64,000 nt of DNA from a virus, in IMG/VR virus record IMGVR_UViG_3300035001_000008, positions 1 to 64,000 of that record. One strand, written 5' to 3'. Shown in pieces: positions 50,442 to 58,220 of the stretch. The number at the start of each line of letters is the position of its first letter. The stretch's first letter is position 1. Below the pieces are notes generated by a model that was not told where the DNA came from, did not search any database, and saw only the letters and a program-made list of their open reading frames with translations. The translations under genes were made by a program, and so were the position numbers.

Positions 50442-52127
50442 ATGGATACCGTTCAACTAGGATTACTTGAATACCATGCAATACCCGCTAAAAATGTAGT
50501 TATTCAAAAAGCAGCAACGTTAAGTATAATTGACTCCCTTAAGCAACCTCAATTAGAAATAGTTGAAAGTGCTTATATAAAAGTAGCTAATGGTTACAAA
50601 AAAATACTATTAGTTGCGCTGATGGGAGTCGGGAAGACGATCCTTGCTGGTTGGATAATTAGAGATGCCGTTAAAGCTTCTAAAGAGTGTGTGTTCTTTG
50701 TTCACTTCGACACGCTAGTTAATCAAACTGTAGAAGAATTTAGCCGATTAGGGTTAACGGCTAATGTTTTGCAAGGTAATAAAAAGTTTAACAAGCATTC
50801 ATGTGTTGCTGTTGTTTCAATTCAGTCCCTTGAATCTAAATTAAAAAAGGGTGCTTCTGTATCAGACATTCTAGGGCATAGAGATGTTTTATTTTTTGAT
50901 GAATGTCACGAATTAGCTTTTAGAGAATCGTTTGATTTAATTGATAAGCATTACCCCGATGCAATTAAGTTTGGTTTAACGGCTACACCTTGGCGATTGT
51001 CTAAGAAGGAATGGTTAGGGCAGAAATTTGAGACTACTGTAGAGGGTTGGCAACCGCCTAAGTTGATTAAGGAGGGTATTAGCGTACATGCCAGGTGCTA
51101 TGCCATTGGCGGGGGTGTTATCCACGTTACAGAGGCCGATGTAGGCTTTGATGGGGATTACTCTGAAGGGTTGATGGGTAAGCAGGCTAGTGAGGATGCA
51201 GCGCTAGAGTATACATTTCAGGAATGGCAACGCTTGAGCGGTGATAGACCCACGATCATGGTAGGCTCTACCATTGAACAAGCTAAGGCCACTACCGCGA
51301 AGTTTCTAGAGCATGGCATCCCTACTGAGATGGTTATAGGATCTACCTCTAAGAAGCAACGCAAGGATATCTTTGCTAGGGTTGCCTGTGGTCAGACTCA
51401 AGTTATAACGTCTGTGGGTGCCCTGGTAGCTGGGTTTAATCTACCCATCCTCTCATCCATACTATTTGTCAGAGCTACTAAATCAAAGTCTCTGTTCTTT
51501 CAGTGCTGTGGTCGCCCAGCAAGGTCTTATCCTGGTAAGGAAGACTACCTAATTTTAGACTTTGGAGGTAACTTAAAACGTTTTGGCAATCCTATGGATT
51601 TTCAGGACTATTCAATCGATGGTGAAATGCCTGAAGATAACGGAGAATCATTCAAAGATTGTCCTAACTGTGGTCATACGCAGAGAGTATTTAACTCTAA
51701 GTGTGAAAAGTGCGGATATGAATTTAATTCACCTGAAGAAGAAATAGAAGAGGAAACCCATTACCAAGAGTTAGTCGAATATACAAATGGATTAACCAAA
51801 CAAAAGATTAAAAATATCAGAGCTTGGCGTAAGATGGCATTTAAGCAATGGTCTATTAATAGACAAGCTTCAGATACTACATCGCCTGATAGAGCTATTC
51901 AATTATTTTTAGATGAGTACGGACATAACCCACCAGCAGACTGGATTATTAATTCAGCTCTTACCCGTAGGTACTCAAAATCAAAACTACGTGATTACAT
52001 TGCTTACTTAAAAGCTCACATTAAAAATCCTAAGTATGCAAAAGGATGGTTAAACTATCATTATCGACTTGAAACAGGGCAAGATATACCGGATAATCAA
52101 TTAGATTTGTTATTGAGGGATGTTTGA
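50442..52127 (+). CDS. SF2 DEAD/DEAH-like helicase with C-terminal zinc knuckle
   Basis: 561 residues from ATG at 50442, 11 nt after GGGAGG; an earlier in-frame start at 50409 would overlap the upstream gene. Motif I is MGVGKT, motif II DECH, motif III TAT in GLTATPW, motif VI QCCGRPAR. Near residue 410 a CPNCGHTQ...CEKCGYEF zinc ribbon follows. Related to RadD-like and phage replication/recombination helicases that unwind duplex DNA using ATP. The last 70 residues are helical. Overlaps the next gene by 4 nt. Confidence 0.88.
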   Translation: MDTVQLGLLEYHAIPAKNVVIQKAATLSIIDSLKQPQLEIVESAYIKVANGYKKILLVALMGVGKTILAGWIIRDAVKASKECVFFVHFDTLVNQTVEEFSRLGLTANVLQGNKKFNKHSCVAVVSIQSLESKLKKGASVSDILGHRDVLFFDECHELAFRESFDLIDKHYPDAIKFGLTATPWRLSKKEWLGQKFETTVEGWQPPKLIKEGISVHARCYAIGGGVIHVTEADVGFDGDYSEGLMGKQASEDAALEYTFQEWQRLSGDRPTIMVGSTIEQAKATTAKFLEHGIPTEMVIGSTSKKQRKDIFARVACGQTQVITSVGALVAGFNLPILSSILFVRATKSKSLFFQCCGRPARSYPGKEDYLILDFGGNLKRFGNPMDFQDYSIDGEMPEDNGESFKDCPNCGHTQRVFNSKCEKCGYEFNSPEEEIEEETHYQELVEYTNGLTKQKIKNIRAWRKMAFKQWSINRQASDTTSPDRAIQLFLDEYGHNPPADWIINSALTRRYSKSKLRDYIAYLKAHIKNPKYAKGWLNYHYRLETGQDIPDNQLDLLLRDV

Positions 52128-52495
52128 TGAAAGTCTATATAATTCAAGATTACGATTACGCAGAGTCAACAAATACATTTGGCGCTGTCATGTCACATGA
52201 AGCCTTAAATATACAAAACCTTTGGGATGAGTTTAGGCGTATTTATAAAGTTCCACTTGAAAACGCTAATAAGTGGAACTTTGAACTGAGTGATTACAGC
52301 ATTAAAGCTTTTGATAAATTAAAGGCGGATGGTATTATTGAGGTTAAGTGCTCTAATAACTTTAGCCCAGATTCTTTTATACCTTACTTTGTTGATTGGC
52401 TGCTTAAACGTAAGGGATGTTTATTAGTAGACTTTGAGTATTCTAAAGTTGCAACTAAAACTAAGTATCTGAAAGAGTCTAGAAAATCAACTTGA
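52124..52495 (+). CDS. Hypothetical protein
   Basis: 123 residues, alpha/beta with aromatic residues and a KxxxLKESRKS basic end. It starts inside the helicase stop (ATGA). Not recognised; the coupling suggests a shared role with the helicase. Confidence 0.5.
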   Translation: MMKVYIIQDYDYAESTNTFGAVMSHEALNIQNLWDEFRRIYKVPLENANKWNFELSDYSIKAFDKLKADGIIEVKCSNNFSPDSFIPYFVDWLLKRKGCLLVDFEYSKVATKTKYLKESRKST

Positions 52496-52509
52496 TTTAC
52501 TTTTAAGGG

Positions 52510-52761
52510 ATGTCGAATACCATGAATTGTAAATTTGATATTTCCGTCAATAAATATGAAGACACTTTTATTGCTTACTCAAAAGCGTTTAACTTGCGTG
52601 GAGTATCTAATACAAAAGATGGTGCTCTTAAAGCTCTATCATCCAACCTACATGCAGACTATAAAAGCCTATCAAGTGAAAAGCTTGAAGACCTAGATAA
52701 AAGTGCAATTAAATTACTTGAGTTGTATAAATTAGTGTTTGGGATTTTTGGTAATGCTTAA
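52510..52761 (+). CDS. Hypothetical small protein, possible HicB-like fold
   Basis: 83 residues, or 79 from the second Met. The strand pattern CKFDISVNKYEDTFIAYSKAF...GVSNTKDGALKALSSNL resembles the partial RNase H-like fold of HicB antitoxins, but no HicA partner is seen. Follows the previous gene by 14 nt. Confidence 0.45.
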   Translation: MSNTMNCKFDISVNKYEDTFIAYSKAFNLRGVSNTKDGALKALSSNLHADYKSLSSEKLEDLDKSAIKLLELYKLVFGIFGNA

Positions 52762-52921
52762 ATACAACGTCTATGTAAATGGTAAATACCATCACTCTAA
52801 TGCTTCCTTTAAAGATTACACTCATGATGTTGGCAAAGAAGGTATTAACTCAATAGGAACAACTACAGCCGTAGTAAAGGTTGAAGTTATTGGCAGTAAT
52901 GGCGATAGAATATGGTTTTAA
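52754..52921 (+). CDS. Hypothetical small protein
   Basis: 55 residues from ATG at 52754, overlapping the preceding gene by 8 nt; an in-frame TTG at 52739 is less likely. Beta-rich, His/Asn/Gly-containing. Not recognised. Confidence 0.45.
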   Translation: MLKYNVYVNGKYHHSNASFKDYTHDVGKEGINSIGTTTAVVKVEVIGSNGDRIWF

Positions 52922-53071
52922 TTTCGGTTAAACCGATAAAACTATTCGGTTTTCAATAATTAACCCTTGAATTTTGATTGATTAAAATTGAATAGTAGAG
53001 TTCAATTAGTATTATGGGTGCTATTAAAAAAGAAGTATTTAACTCTGGATGCCCACCTTAACAACATTAAG

Positions 53072-53104
53072 AACCCCTAGCCATAAACTAGGGGTTTTGT
53101 TTTA
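53072..53104 (+). terminator. Strong intrinsic terminator
   Basis: AACCCCTAG-CCATAAA-CTAGGGGTT, nine perfect pairs, followed by TTGTTTT. It ends the plus-strand helicase operon and reaches the stop of the convergent SLOG gene. Confidence 0.85.
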
Positions 53105-53605
53105 TACATATTTAACAAACCTATTCCATACATTCACTACAGGTTTACCAGTAGCCTCAGCATACTTAATGCAATTGTAAGTACCCCCATCCTCAACACC
53201 ATCCCACAGGGCTATCATTTTATTTGAGTTATCGACAATGGCTTTATTACGGTGCTGAAACTTCCATGCTGAATAAGGGGGAGGTGAACAGTAGTTAACC
53301 TCAGTAGCATAACTAAGTAAATTAAAGTAGATATCCTTGTCTGACTTATTCCATACACTTTCTTGACCCTCAAAGGGCACCATAGCGATTAAAGGTAATC
53401 CTAGTAGCTTTGCCACCTTAGCGGCGGCTATATCCAGCCCTAGAGCCATACCGCTAACTATATTTAAATCGCATCCAATCAACTCAATTTCAAGTTGAAT
53501 TACAGCAGTCATTAAATCTACTAAACGGTTGTCTATATTGGCAGAGTGCTTAATTAAGCGCTGTCTGCGATGGCCTGTAAAACCTAGCGATGTAAGGTGA
53601 ATCAT
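53102..53605 (-). CDS. SLOG-domain protein, YpsA/DUF1273-like
   Basis: 167 residues. Family features: GFTGHRR at the N-terminus, IVSGMALGLDIAAAKVAKLLG, a MVPF strand, RNKAIVDNSNKMIALWDG and a GGTYNCIKYA helix. This Rossmann-like fold binds nucleotide-derived ligands and appears in stress and defence systems; the ligand here is unknown. A single-gene transcript between two plus-strand operons. Confidence 0.85.
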   Translation of the reverse strand: MIHLTSLGFTGHRRQRLIKHSANIDNRLVDLMTAVIQLEIELIGCDLNIVSGMALGLDIAAAKVAKLLGLPLIAMVPFEGQESVWNKSDKDIYFNLLSYATEVNYCSPPPYSAWKFQHRNKAIVDNSNKMIALWDGVEDGGTYNCIKYAEATGKPVVNVWNRFVKYV

Positions 53606-53693
53606 TGAATAAAGTTTATTTAATTCCTGCTATGTCTATTTTACACCTTATCTAAAGGCTGTGTTATATTAGACAAAGTTAAAGGACATTTAA

Positions 53694-53957
53694 ATGCTAA
53701 CTAAAACTTCTCTAATCGACCAACTAGACGACGTTACAGCTAAATCAGAAACGCTTGAATCTAAGGTATCTACCCTAACCGATGCCCTTGATTCAGTTCA
53801 ATACGTTCTAGCTTGTCTGTGTCGTGCTAAATGTATTGAGCCTACAGACTTTGGACACACGGCTATCGACGTAGTTAATAAATCAATTGACTCTGAATTT
53901 ATATCAGCGCTTATCGCTGAACATGGCGAGGATGGATTAATTGAATTAATGGCTTGA
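53694..53957 (+). CDS. Hypothetical coiled-coil protein
   Basis: 87 residues. The first half is a coiled-coil-like helix (DDVTAKSETLESKVSTLTDALDSV); the second half has an LACLCRAKC motif and an acidic helix end. Preceded by TTATATTAGAC and AAAGGA. Not recognised. Confidence 0.55.
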   Translation: MLTKTSLIDQLDDVTAKSETLESKVSTLTDALDSVQYVLACLCRAKCIEPTDFGHTAIDVVNKSIDSEFISALIAEHGEDGLIELMA

Positions 53958-53981
53958 CATTCAATCTATAGCCTATATAAT
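53954..53981 (+). promoter_or_regulatory. Consensus sigma-70 promoter
   Basis: Perfect TTGACA (53954-53959) and perfect TATAAT (53976-53981), 16 nt apart. The -35 box overlaps the stop codon of the preceding gene, and ATTAGAC follows the -10 box. The expected start, about 53988, coincides with the first bases of the hairpin below. Confidence 0.75.
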
Positions 53982-53986
53982 ATTAG

Positions 53987-54010
53987 ACAGGGGTAACACC
54001 CTGTTTTTTA
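53987..54010 (+). terminator. Hairpin with T-run immediately after the promoter
   Basis: ACAGGG and CCCTGT pair over 6 bp around a 6-nt loop, followed by six T. It may terminate the upstream transcript, or it may be the 5' hairpin of the new transcript and attenuate or protect it. Confidence 0.6.
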
Positions 54011-54025
54011 TTTAAGGAACCTAAT

Positions 54026-54184
54026 ATGCCTGTTACTTTTTTGACCGATACCGAATTGTTTGCTGTCCTATCTAACCCACTAAATCCCGACTATAGTACT
54101 GAATATTATGTTTCAGCTACTAATGAACTGAGTAAGCGTCATGCATTTATCAAACTACAAGATGGCCTGGGCAATGCCCAGTAG
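54026..54184 (+). CDS. Small hypothetical protein
   Basis: 52 residues, acidic, with FLTDTELFAVLSNP at the N-terminus, starting 14 nt after AAGGAA. Its stop overlaps the probable start of the next gene. Not recognised. Confidence 0.55.
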   Translation: MPVTFLTDTELFAVLSNPLNPDYSTEYYVSATNELSKRHAFIKLQDGLGNAQ

Positions 54185-54434
54185 CACCGTAAAGACCCCC
54201 TTACCTTTAAGGCAGTCTATTCTAGCTAACCCTATATTCCATCAGTTCTTAGCCTGTTATAGAAGGTCTGACGATAAACCTAACTACTATCCCATGTGGG
54301 TTAAATATAATCCTTTCAACTTAGATTGGGGACATCTAAAAAAGTTAGGTATTCAAACTATCAACACTGGAAAACTACCTCCTTACTTTACTTTTGAACA
54401 ACTTCTAAATGCTGTAGGCTATCAAATAAATTAA
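54174..54434 (+). CDS. Hypothetical protein
   Basis: 86 residues from ATG at 54174, which overlaps the preceding gene by 11 nt; the frame is open further upstream to 54141. Pro/Tyr-rich, basic, with a helical end. Followed by a clear terminator. Not recognised. Confidence 0.5.
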   Translation: MPSSTVKTPLPLRQSILANPIFHQFLACYRRSDDKPNYYPMWVKYNPFNLDWGHLKKLGIQTINTGKLPPYFTFEQLLNAVGYQIN

Positions 54435-54440
54435 ACTCTT

Positions 54441-54462
54441 AGCCCCTATAAAGGGGCTTTTT
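54441..54462 (+). terminator. Intrinsic terminator
   Basis: AGCCCC-TATAAA-GGGGCT with TTTTT. It ends the two-gene unit started by the promoter at 53954. Confidence 0.85.
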
Positions 54463-54522
54463 CGTGCTTACCGTACTTATCAGTAACAGCCCTTAGGTTA
54501 AAATTAAAATAAAAGGTAAACT

Positions 54523-54828
54523 ATGGATGCTGAAACTGAATTTAAGTTAATTACTGACTTTAAGGCTTTGACAAAAGAAGACCTTGAAAGAATTGCTTTG
54601 CAATTGACAAAAGCTTATAACAATTCCACTAACTTAAATAGTCAAGCTTCAGTTAAACTTGCATTGCAAGCTGATGTAATTAATAGTTTAATGGCTGAGG
54701 TTGAAAGATCTTCACCATTGCTAGAAGGTGCCGAAAAGATTAAAAAAGCGTTTAGCTTTTGGGTACTTTATTCAATGTTAACGACTGTTGGAATATTGGC
54801 AATGTTTATCCTGGTACTGTTCAAATAA
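54523..54828 (+). CDS. Tail-anchored membrane protein
   Basis: 101 residues. A long helical, amphipathic cytoplasmic part and a single C-terminal hydrophobic segment (about 78-99) ending just before a final Lys. Topology suggests a C-tail-anchored phage membrane protein, perhaps for exclusion or lysis timing; not established. Confidence 0.6.
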   Translation: MDAETEFKLITDFKALTKEDLERIALQLTKAYNNSTNLNSQASVKLALQADVINSLMAEVERSSPLLEGAEKIKKAFSFWVLYSMLTTVGILAMFILVLFK

Positions 54829-54851
54829 AAACCCTAGGGGTTAGCTAGGGT
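54825..54851 (-). terminator. Terminator on minus strand
   Basis: ACCCTAG-CTAACCC-CTAGGGT followed by TTTTATTT when read on the minus strand, 9 nt after the HD-domain gene stop. It also lies directly after the plus-strand gene end. Confidence 0.65.
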
Positions 54852-54859
54852 AGAGTGAT

Positions 54860-55321
54860 TTAAGGAACAAATGCGCCTGACTGTATATCAAGTAAATCTT
54901 GCTTAGCTATGGCGTATTTTCTATTACGCTTAATATCTTTCTCAGTCACATTAGGCAGTCTACTTAAATCCATATTATCTTCTAAGTCTGCCAATTTAAC
55001 TTTAATAGCATCGGGATTAAAACCGATTACCCTTGTGATGTAAGCATCATAGTCAATTCCTATAACTTTAGTCATAGCTTTTAGACCAGCAATAACCCTA
55101 TCACTGAAGCCCGCCGCTTTGATGTCTTCAAGGGTCACATCTGAATCTTCAATCACATCATGCATAACCGCTATACATTGAAGTTCAATATCATCAGGGT
55201 ATTTAGTTTTAACAGTATCCAATACTCTTAGGGGATGCTCAATATAATCTTTACCAGCTTTGTCTAGTTGCCCTTTATGAGCATTAGATGCCATCTCAAT
55301 AGCTACGTCTAAGTCAGTCAT
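54860..55321 (-). CDS. HD-domain phosphohydrolase, ppGpp-hydrolase (MESH1/SpoT-like) type
   Basis: 153 residues. HD-family residues typical of (p)ppGpp hydrolases: AHKGQLDKAGKDYIEHPLRV (first His), AVMHDVIEDSD (the HD pair plus ED), and KLADLEDNMDLSRL (the final Asp and LxDNxD region). Such enzymes remove the 3' pyrophosphate from ppGpp with a metal ion. In a phage it could blunt the stringent response or alarmone-based defence. No synthetase domain is attached. Single-gene unit with its own terminator. Confidence 0.85.
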   Translation of the reverse strand: MTDLDVAIEMASNAHKGQLDKAGKDYIEHPLRVLDTVKTKYPDDIELQCIAVMHDVIEDSDVTLEDIKAAGFSDRVIAGLKAMTKVIGIDYDAYITRVIGFNPDAIKVKLADLEDNMDLSRLPNVTEKDIKRNRKYAIAKQDLLDIQSGAFVP

Positions 55322-55363
55322 TTTAGTTACCCTTTATTACTCTTCCATTATACCAAACCTAAA

Positions 55364-55391
55364 ATAGAAAAACCCTTAATTAAAAGGGTTT
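55364..55391 (-). terminator. Terminator on minus strand
   Basis: AAACCCTT-TTAATT-AAGGGTTT followed by TTC on the minus strand, just after the gene ending at 55403. Confidence 0.7.
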
Positions 55392-55402
55392 GTTGAATCT
55401 AT

Positions 55403-55615
55403 TTAGTTGTTAATGACTAATTTAATTTCAATAAGACTAATTTTGTAAGGGCTGTCATCATTTTCATAAAAATGTTGCAATTCAGTCGTATACAATTGTT
55501 CTACAGAATGCAAGCAATCACTTTTGTTTTTAGAGGCCGTGTCTAGATAAACGGCATCTGAAGTTGTGTTATGGAATACCCAATACTTAGGCGTAAACTT
55601 TTGAGTACTTTTCAT
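55403..55615 (-). CDS. Hypothetical protein
   Basis: 70 residues, strand-helix-strand pattern with aromatic residues, 12 nt after the next upstream gene. Not recognised. Confidence 0.5.
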   Translation of the reverse strand: MKSTQKFTPKYWVFHNTTSDAVYLDTASKNKSDCLHSVEQLYTTELQHFYENDDSPYKISLIEIKLVINN

Positions 55616-55627
55616 TTAATTAATTCC

Positions 55628-55780
55628 TTAATCTAGATTAGTTTTGATTAATACACCGTCGCTAAACTCAAATTGACTATTTAATACGTCTGAAGTGTCT
55701 CGCCTATACACATGCTCAAGTCTTACTTGATAATGTTTAGGTAAGTCTTGACCTTTGATTACTCCGTTAAGTTTATTCAT
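55628..55780 (-). CDS. Small hypothetical protein
   Basis: 50 residues, basic then acidic, with strands around HYQVRLEHVYRR. Preceded by AAAGGAAAACGA and ATG. Fits neatly between the SSB terminator and the next gene. Not recognised. Confidence 0.5.
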   Translation of the reverse strand: MNKLNGVIKGQDLPKHYQVRLEHVYRRDTSDVLNSQFEFSDGVLIKTNLD

Positions 55781-55800
55781 TCGTTTTCCTTTAATTAAAT

Positions 55801-55820
55801 TAAACCCCGCTTATGCGGGG
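55801..55820 (-). terminator. Hairpin after the SSB gene
   Basis: CCCCGC-ATAA-GCGGGG on the minus strand, followed by TTTAATTTAATT. It separates the SSB gene from the small gene at 55628. Confidence 0.65.
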
Positions 55821-55840
55821 AATTGACTACTTTAGTTTGC

Positions 55841-56386
55841 CTAGAAAGGGATCAATTCGAGAGCTTTAGCATCGTACTCAGCCTTAAACGATTCAAAAGC
55901 AATACCTTTAGCTAGTGCTTTTTCTTTAACAGCATCTAGCGCGGCATCGTCTTCAGCATTAGCAATGGCTTTAAGCAATGCTGCTGAGGGCTTAACGATG
56001 GTTGTGGGAGAGGCTACTGCTACTTGCTCAGCGTCTTGGGTATAATCCCCTCCATTGTTACTGGTGGCGGCTTCTAGGGCAAATACAGTTAGGTATAGCT
56101 TAGTCTGCTTCTTACCGTCACGTTCCCATTCATCATGCGATAGTTTAGATTCAGTAATAGCAACTCGATCACCCTTATCAAATTGCATAAGTGAATCAGC
56201 CGCATCATTCCAAGCTTTAATGGTAATCCAGGTAGAAGGATTCCATTCATCAGTCTTTTTATTCTTACCTTGGCTAACAGCTACGTTAACCTCAGCTACC
56301 CGTGAACCACTATCAAATGTTTTTAGTTCTGGAGGTTTGCCTAGATTACCGACAATTTGAACTTTATTTTTAACTACGTCATTCAT
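55841..56386 (-). CDS. ssb: Single-stranded DNA-binding protein (OB fold)
   Basis: 181 residues. The OB-fold core (about 1-115) has NKVQIVGNLGKPPELKTF, VAEVNVAVSQG, WITIKAWNDAAD and GDRVAITESKLSHDEW. The C-terminal part is a flexible then helical region ending in ELIPF, similar to the IPF tip that recruits partner proteins in SSBs. It lies directly downstream of the ERF annealase gene, 48 nt apart, which fits a recombination or replication pair. Confidence 0.85.
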   Translation of the reverse strand: MNDVVKNKVQIVGNLGKPPELKTFDSGSRVAEVNVAVSQGKNKKTDEWNPSTWITIKAWNDAADSLMQFDKGDRVAITESKLSHDEWERDGKKQTKLYLTVFALEAATSNNGGDYTQDAEQVAVASPTTIVKPSAALLKAIANAEDDAALDAVKEKALAKGIAFESFKAEYDAKALELIPF

Positions 56387-56434
56387 TGTTATTCACCTCT
56401 AATTTTGTTTAACGTTAAGCGTAGCAAGCAGGAG

Positions 56435-57061
56435 TTAGAAATCAACCTCCTGTTGAGTCTTCATCAACTTAAAAGCATTTTCAAAATGAACAATGCGATT
56501 ATCTTGAATATCCTTAGTGTTACCTGTAGGTACACCTTGCTCAATTAGATATTGCTTGAGCTTGGCCCCATCCTTGTTAAAAGCATCCATGCCCATAGCA
56601 TAAAGCTTGGCTGAGGTAGGCTTAGCTCCGCTAGCAGGGGCTTTAGATGCGGGTGTAGTAGTCTTACCGGGTGTAGGTGACAAGGAATTACCATCATCAT
56701 CAATATCAGCATTCACATCAAAGAATGCACACTTTTGCCCCCTACGCGCATAGGTTATTTCACCTAAAAGCTTCTGTGGATCACCCGATGAATTAAGTGG
56801 ATACATACCGGCATCTACAGACTGTCCTGATACGTGATAAAGCGTACCTTGTAGGTATTGTTTACCTTCAAATACAACAGTTTTATGGGTAAAGAACAAG
56901 CCGTTTGAAAGTAAAGCAGCATCTACTGATTCAGCAACATCTGAGTTAGATGAATACTTACCTTTGGTTGGCCCTGAAATAAATCGAGTGTTAGTAGCAG
57001 TTCTACCCAAAGGCTTAAACTCTGCTTTAGCTTTAACAACAGCTTTGATAAGATCTTCCAT
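56435..57061 (-). CDS. ERF-family single-strand annealing protein
   Basis: 208 residues. The ERF core (about 1-120) shows KYSSNSDVAESVDAAL, GQSVDAGMYPL and the hallmark LGEITYARRGQKCAFFDVNADIDDDGN, close to the family GxxxTYARRYxL...DDDG. A Pro/Thr/Ala-rich linker and a small C-terminal helical domain follow. ERF proteins anneal complementary strands in phage recombination; a nuclease partner is encoded at 34606. The start is followed upstream by a GTATAACATTAGATAAGGA leader (57120-57102). Confidence 0.85.
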   Translation of the reverse strand: MEDLIKAVVKAKAEFKPLGRTATNTRFISGPTKGKYSSNSDVAESVDAALLSNGLFFTHKTVVFEGKQYLQGTLYHVSGQSVDAGMYPLNSSGDPQKLLGEITYARRGQKCAFFDVNADIDDDGNSLSPTPGKTTTPASKAPASGAKPTSAKLYAMGMDAFNKDGAKLKQYLIEQGVPTGNTKDIQDNRIVHFENAFKLMKTQQEVDF

Positions 57062-57127
57062 TACCTTCCACTACCCCTATCACCAGGTTTCATTTTGTTA
57101 ATCCTTATCTAATGTTATACGCTTAAC

Positions 57128-57418
57128 CTAAAACCAATCGGGATTCTCATCGACTGCACTAAAGCAAGCGCAATGGCCTAGGTAATCAGCCTTATAGGTT
57201 TCAGATAGGTAGTCTGCAATAAAGCTTACTTGAGGCTCTACAGGCTTCAGCGTGTCAACCTCTACCATGTGCCGTACAACATCGCTATCGTACCAGCATC
57301 GCTCATTATCAGAGTCTACATAAGAAGCGTGTAGACGAAAGGTAAGCTCAACTAGACCCGGTGAATCGGCTTCAGGGTCTTGGATTACGATGTCTTGCTT
57401 AACAGTGGTGTAGGTCAT
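57128..57418 (-). CDS. Hypothetical protein
   Basis: 96 residues from ATG at 57418 with AGGAAA upstream; the frame is open to 57454. Beta-rich N-terminus and a CxCFSAV segment near the C-terminus. Not recognised. Same strand as the ERF-SSB genes. Confidence 0.5.
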   Translation of the reverse strand: MTYTTVKQDIVIQDPEADSPGLVELTFRLHASYVDSDNERCWYDSDVVRHMVEVDTLKPVEPQVSFIADYLSETYKADYLGHCACFSAVDENPDWF

Positions 57419-57453
57419 TGGTTTGTTTCCTAAGCGATGTAACCATACTAGCA

Positions 57454-57465
57454 TCTAACATTAGA
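57454..57465. promoter_or_regulatory. Perfect palindrome TCTAACATTAGA
   Basis: A 12-bp exact palindrome upstream of the gene at 57418 and near two more related motifs (57106 and about 57501). Member of the recurrent RTTAGAY family. Confidence 0.45.
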
Positions 57466-57525
57466 CATTGCGCAACAAAAACCAAGCTTCACACAAGCTT
57501 TATCTAATGCTACATGTCGCTGTAG

Positions 57526-57912
57526 CTATACAACAGCGGTTTTAATCAGATCTACTTCGATAATAAATGAAGCAAATCCTGTTAACGGCTCCCGTGTATA
57601 AACTTCGGAGCCATCATTCTTGGCTATCTGAAGCTCATAGAAGTACTTCTTACCGTTCCCGGCTATCTGGAGGGCTGATGTGTCACTAGGCGCTAGCACA
57701 GTCTCAGCTACTAGGTTAGATATGACTGTAATACCATTACCTGTACGTTTTGTAATCTCAGCATCTTCATCAGGTAGTGTAAGGGCTGACTTAACTACAA
57801 AACGGGTTGTGTATCCCGGTGTATTAAAATGTGGTACTGCACCACTCTCTAAGGTATGCGTAAGTTTAACTGTGTCACCCTGTCTAATCGTTCCACCGTT
57901 CAATCCTGCCAT
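57526..57912 (-). CDS. Probable virion protein, beta-rich
   Basis: 128 residues, beta-rich, starting GTIRQGDTVKLTHTL and with repeated strands, similar in style to upper-baseplate or fibre-attachment domains. Overlaps the next gene by 13 nt. Part of the second adsorption block. Confidence 0.5.
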   Translation of the reverse strand: MAGLNGGTIRQGDTVKLTHTLESGAVPHFNTPGYTTRFVVKSALTLPDEDAEITKRTGNGITVISNLVAETVLAPSDTSALQIAGNGKKYFYELQIAKNDGSEVYTREPLTGFASFIIEVDLIKTAVV

Positions 57913-58220
57913 ATCTGCGTAGTGCTTCCTTTAATTGATTCAAAAGTTGTTAGACAAGGCTTAATACTTTCTATTTTAGTTTCTATAGCTTTACGAATTT
58001 CTAAGGTAGTTAGTACAAATTTTGTAGTTTCAATTTCAGTGGCCATTTTAGAGTGATACTCAAAAGTAGTTAGACTTGATTGAATTAACTTAAGTGAGGT
58101 AATAGCACCTAAATAATTACCAATTAAGATTAATTCTTCTGGTGTAAAGCCATCTTTGGCTACAGCTAGTGAGCCATAGCCTATACCATCTTTAGCAATA
58201 GATAGAGCATTAACAGGCAC
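57900..58220 (-). CDS. Virion protein with DGIGYG motif, paralogue 1
   Basis: 106 residues. Its N-terminus LSIAKDGIGYGSLAVAKDGF is closely like that of the gene at 58631, so the two share an attachment-type N-terminal segment. The rest is helical with many Thr/Ile. Overlaps its upstream neighbour by one base. Likely a small structural or fibre accessory protein. Confidence 0.55.
   Translation of the reverse strand: MPVNALSIAKDGIGYGSLAVAKDGFTPEELILIGNYLGAITSLKLIQSSLTTFEYHSKMATEIETTKFVLTTLEIRKAIETKIESIKPCLTTFESIKGSTTQIWQD

Noticed and set aside
50442-52127. Helicase-like protein as the missing large terminase
   Set aside because: Motifs are those of SF2 helicases (DECH, TAT, QxxGRxxR) and no terminase nuclease domain follows.
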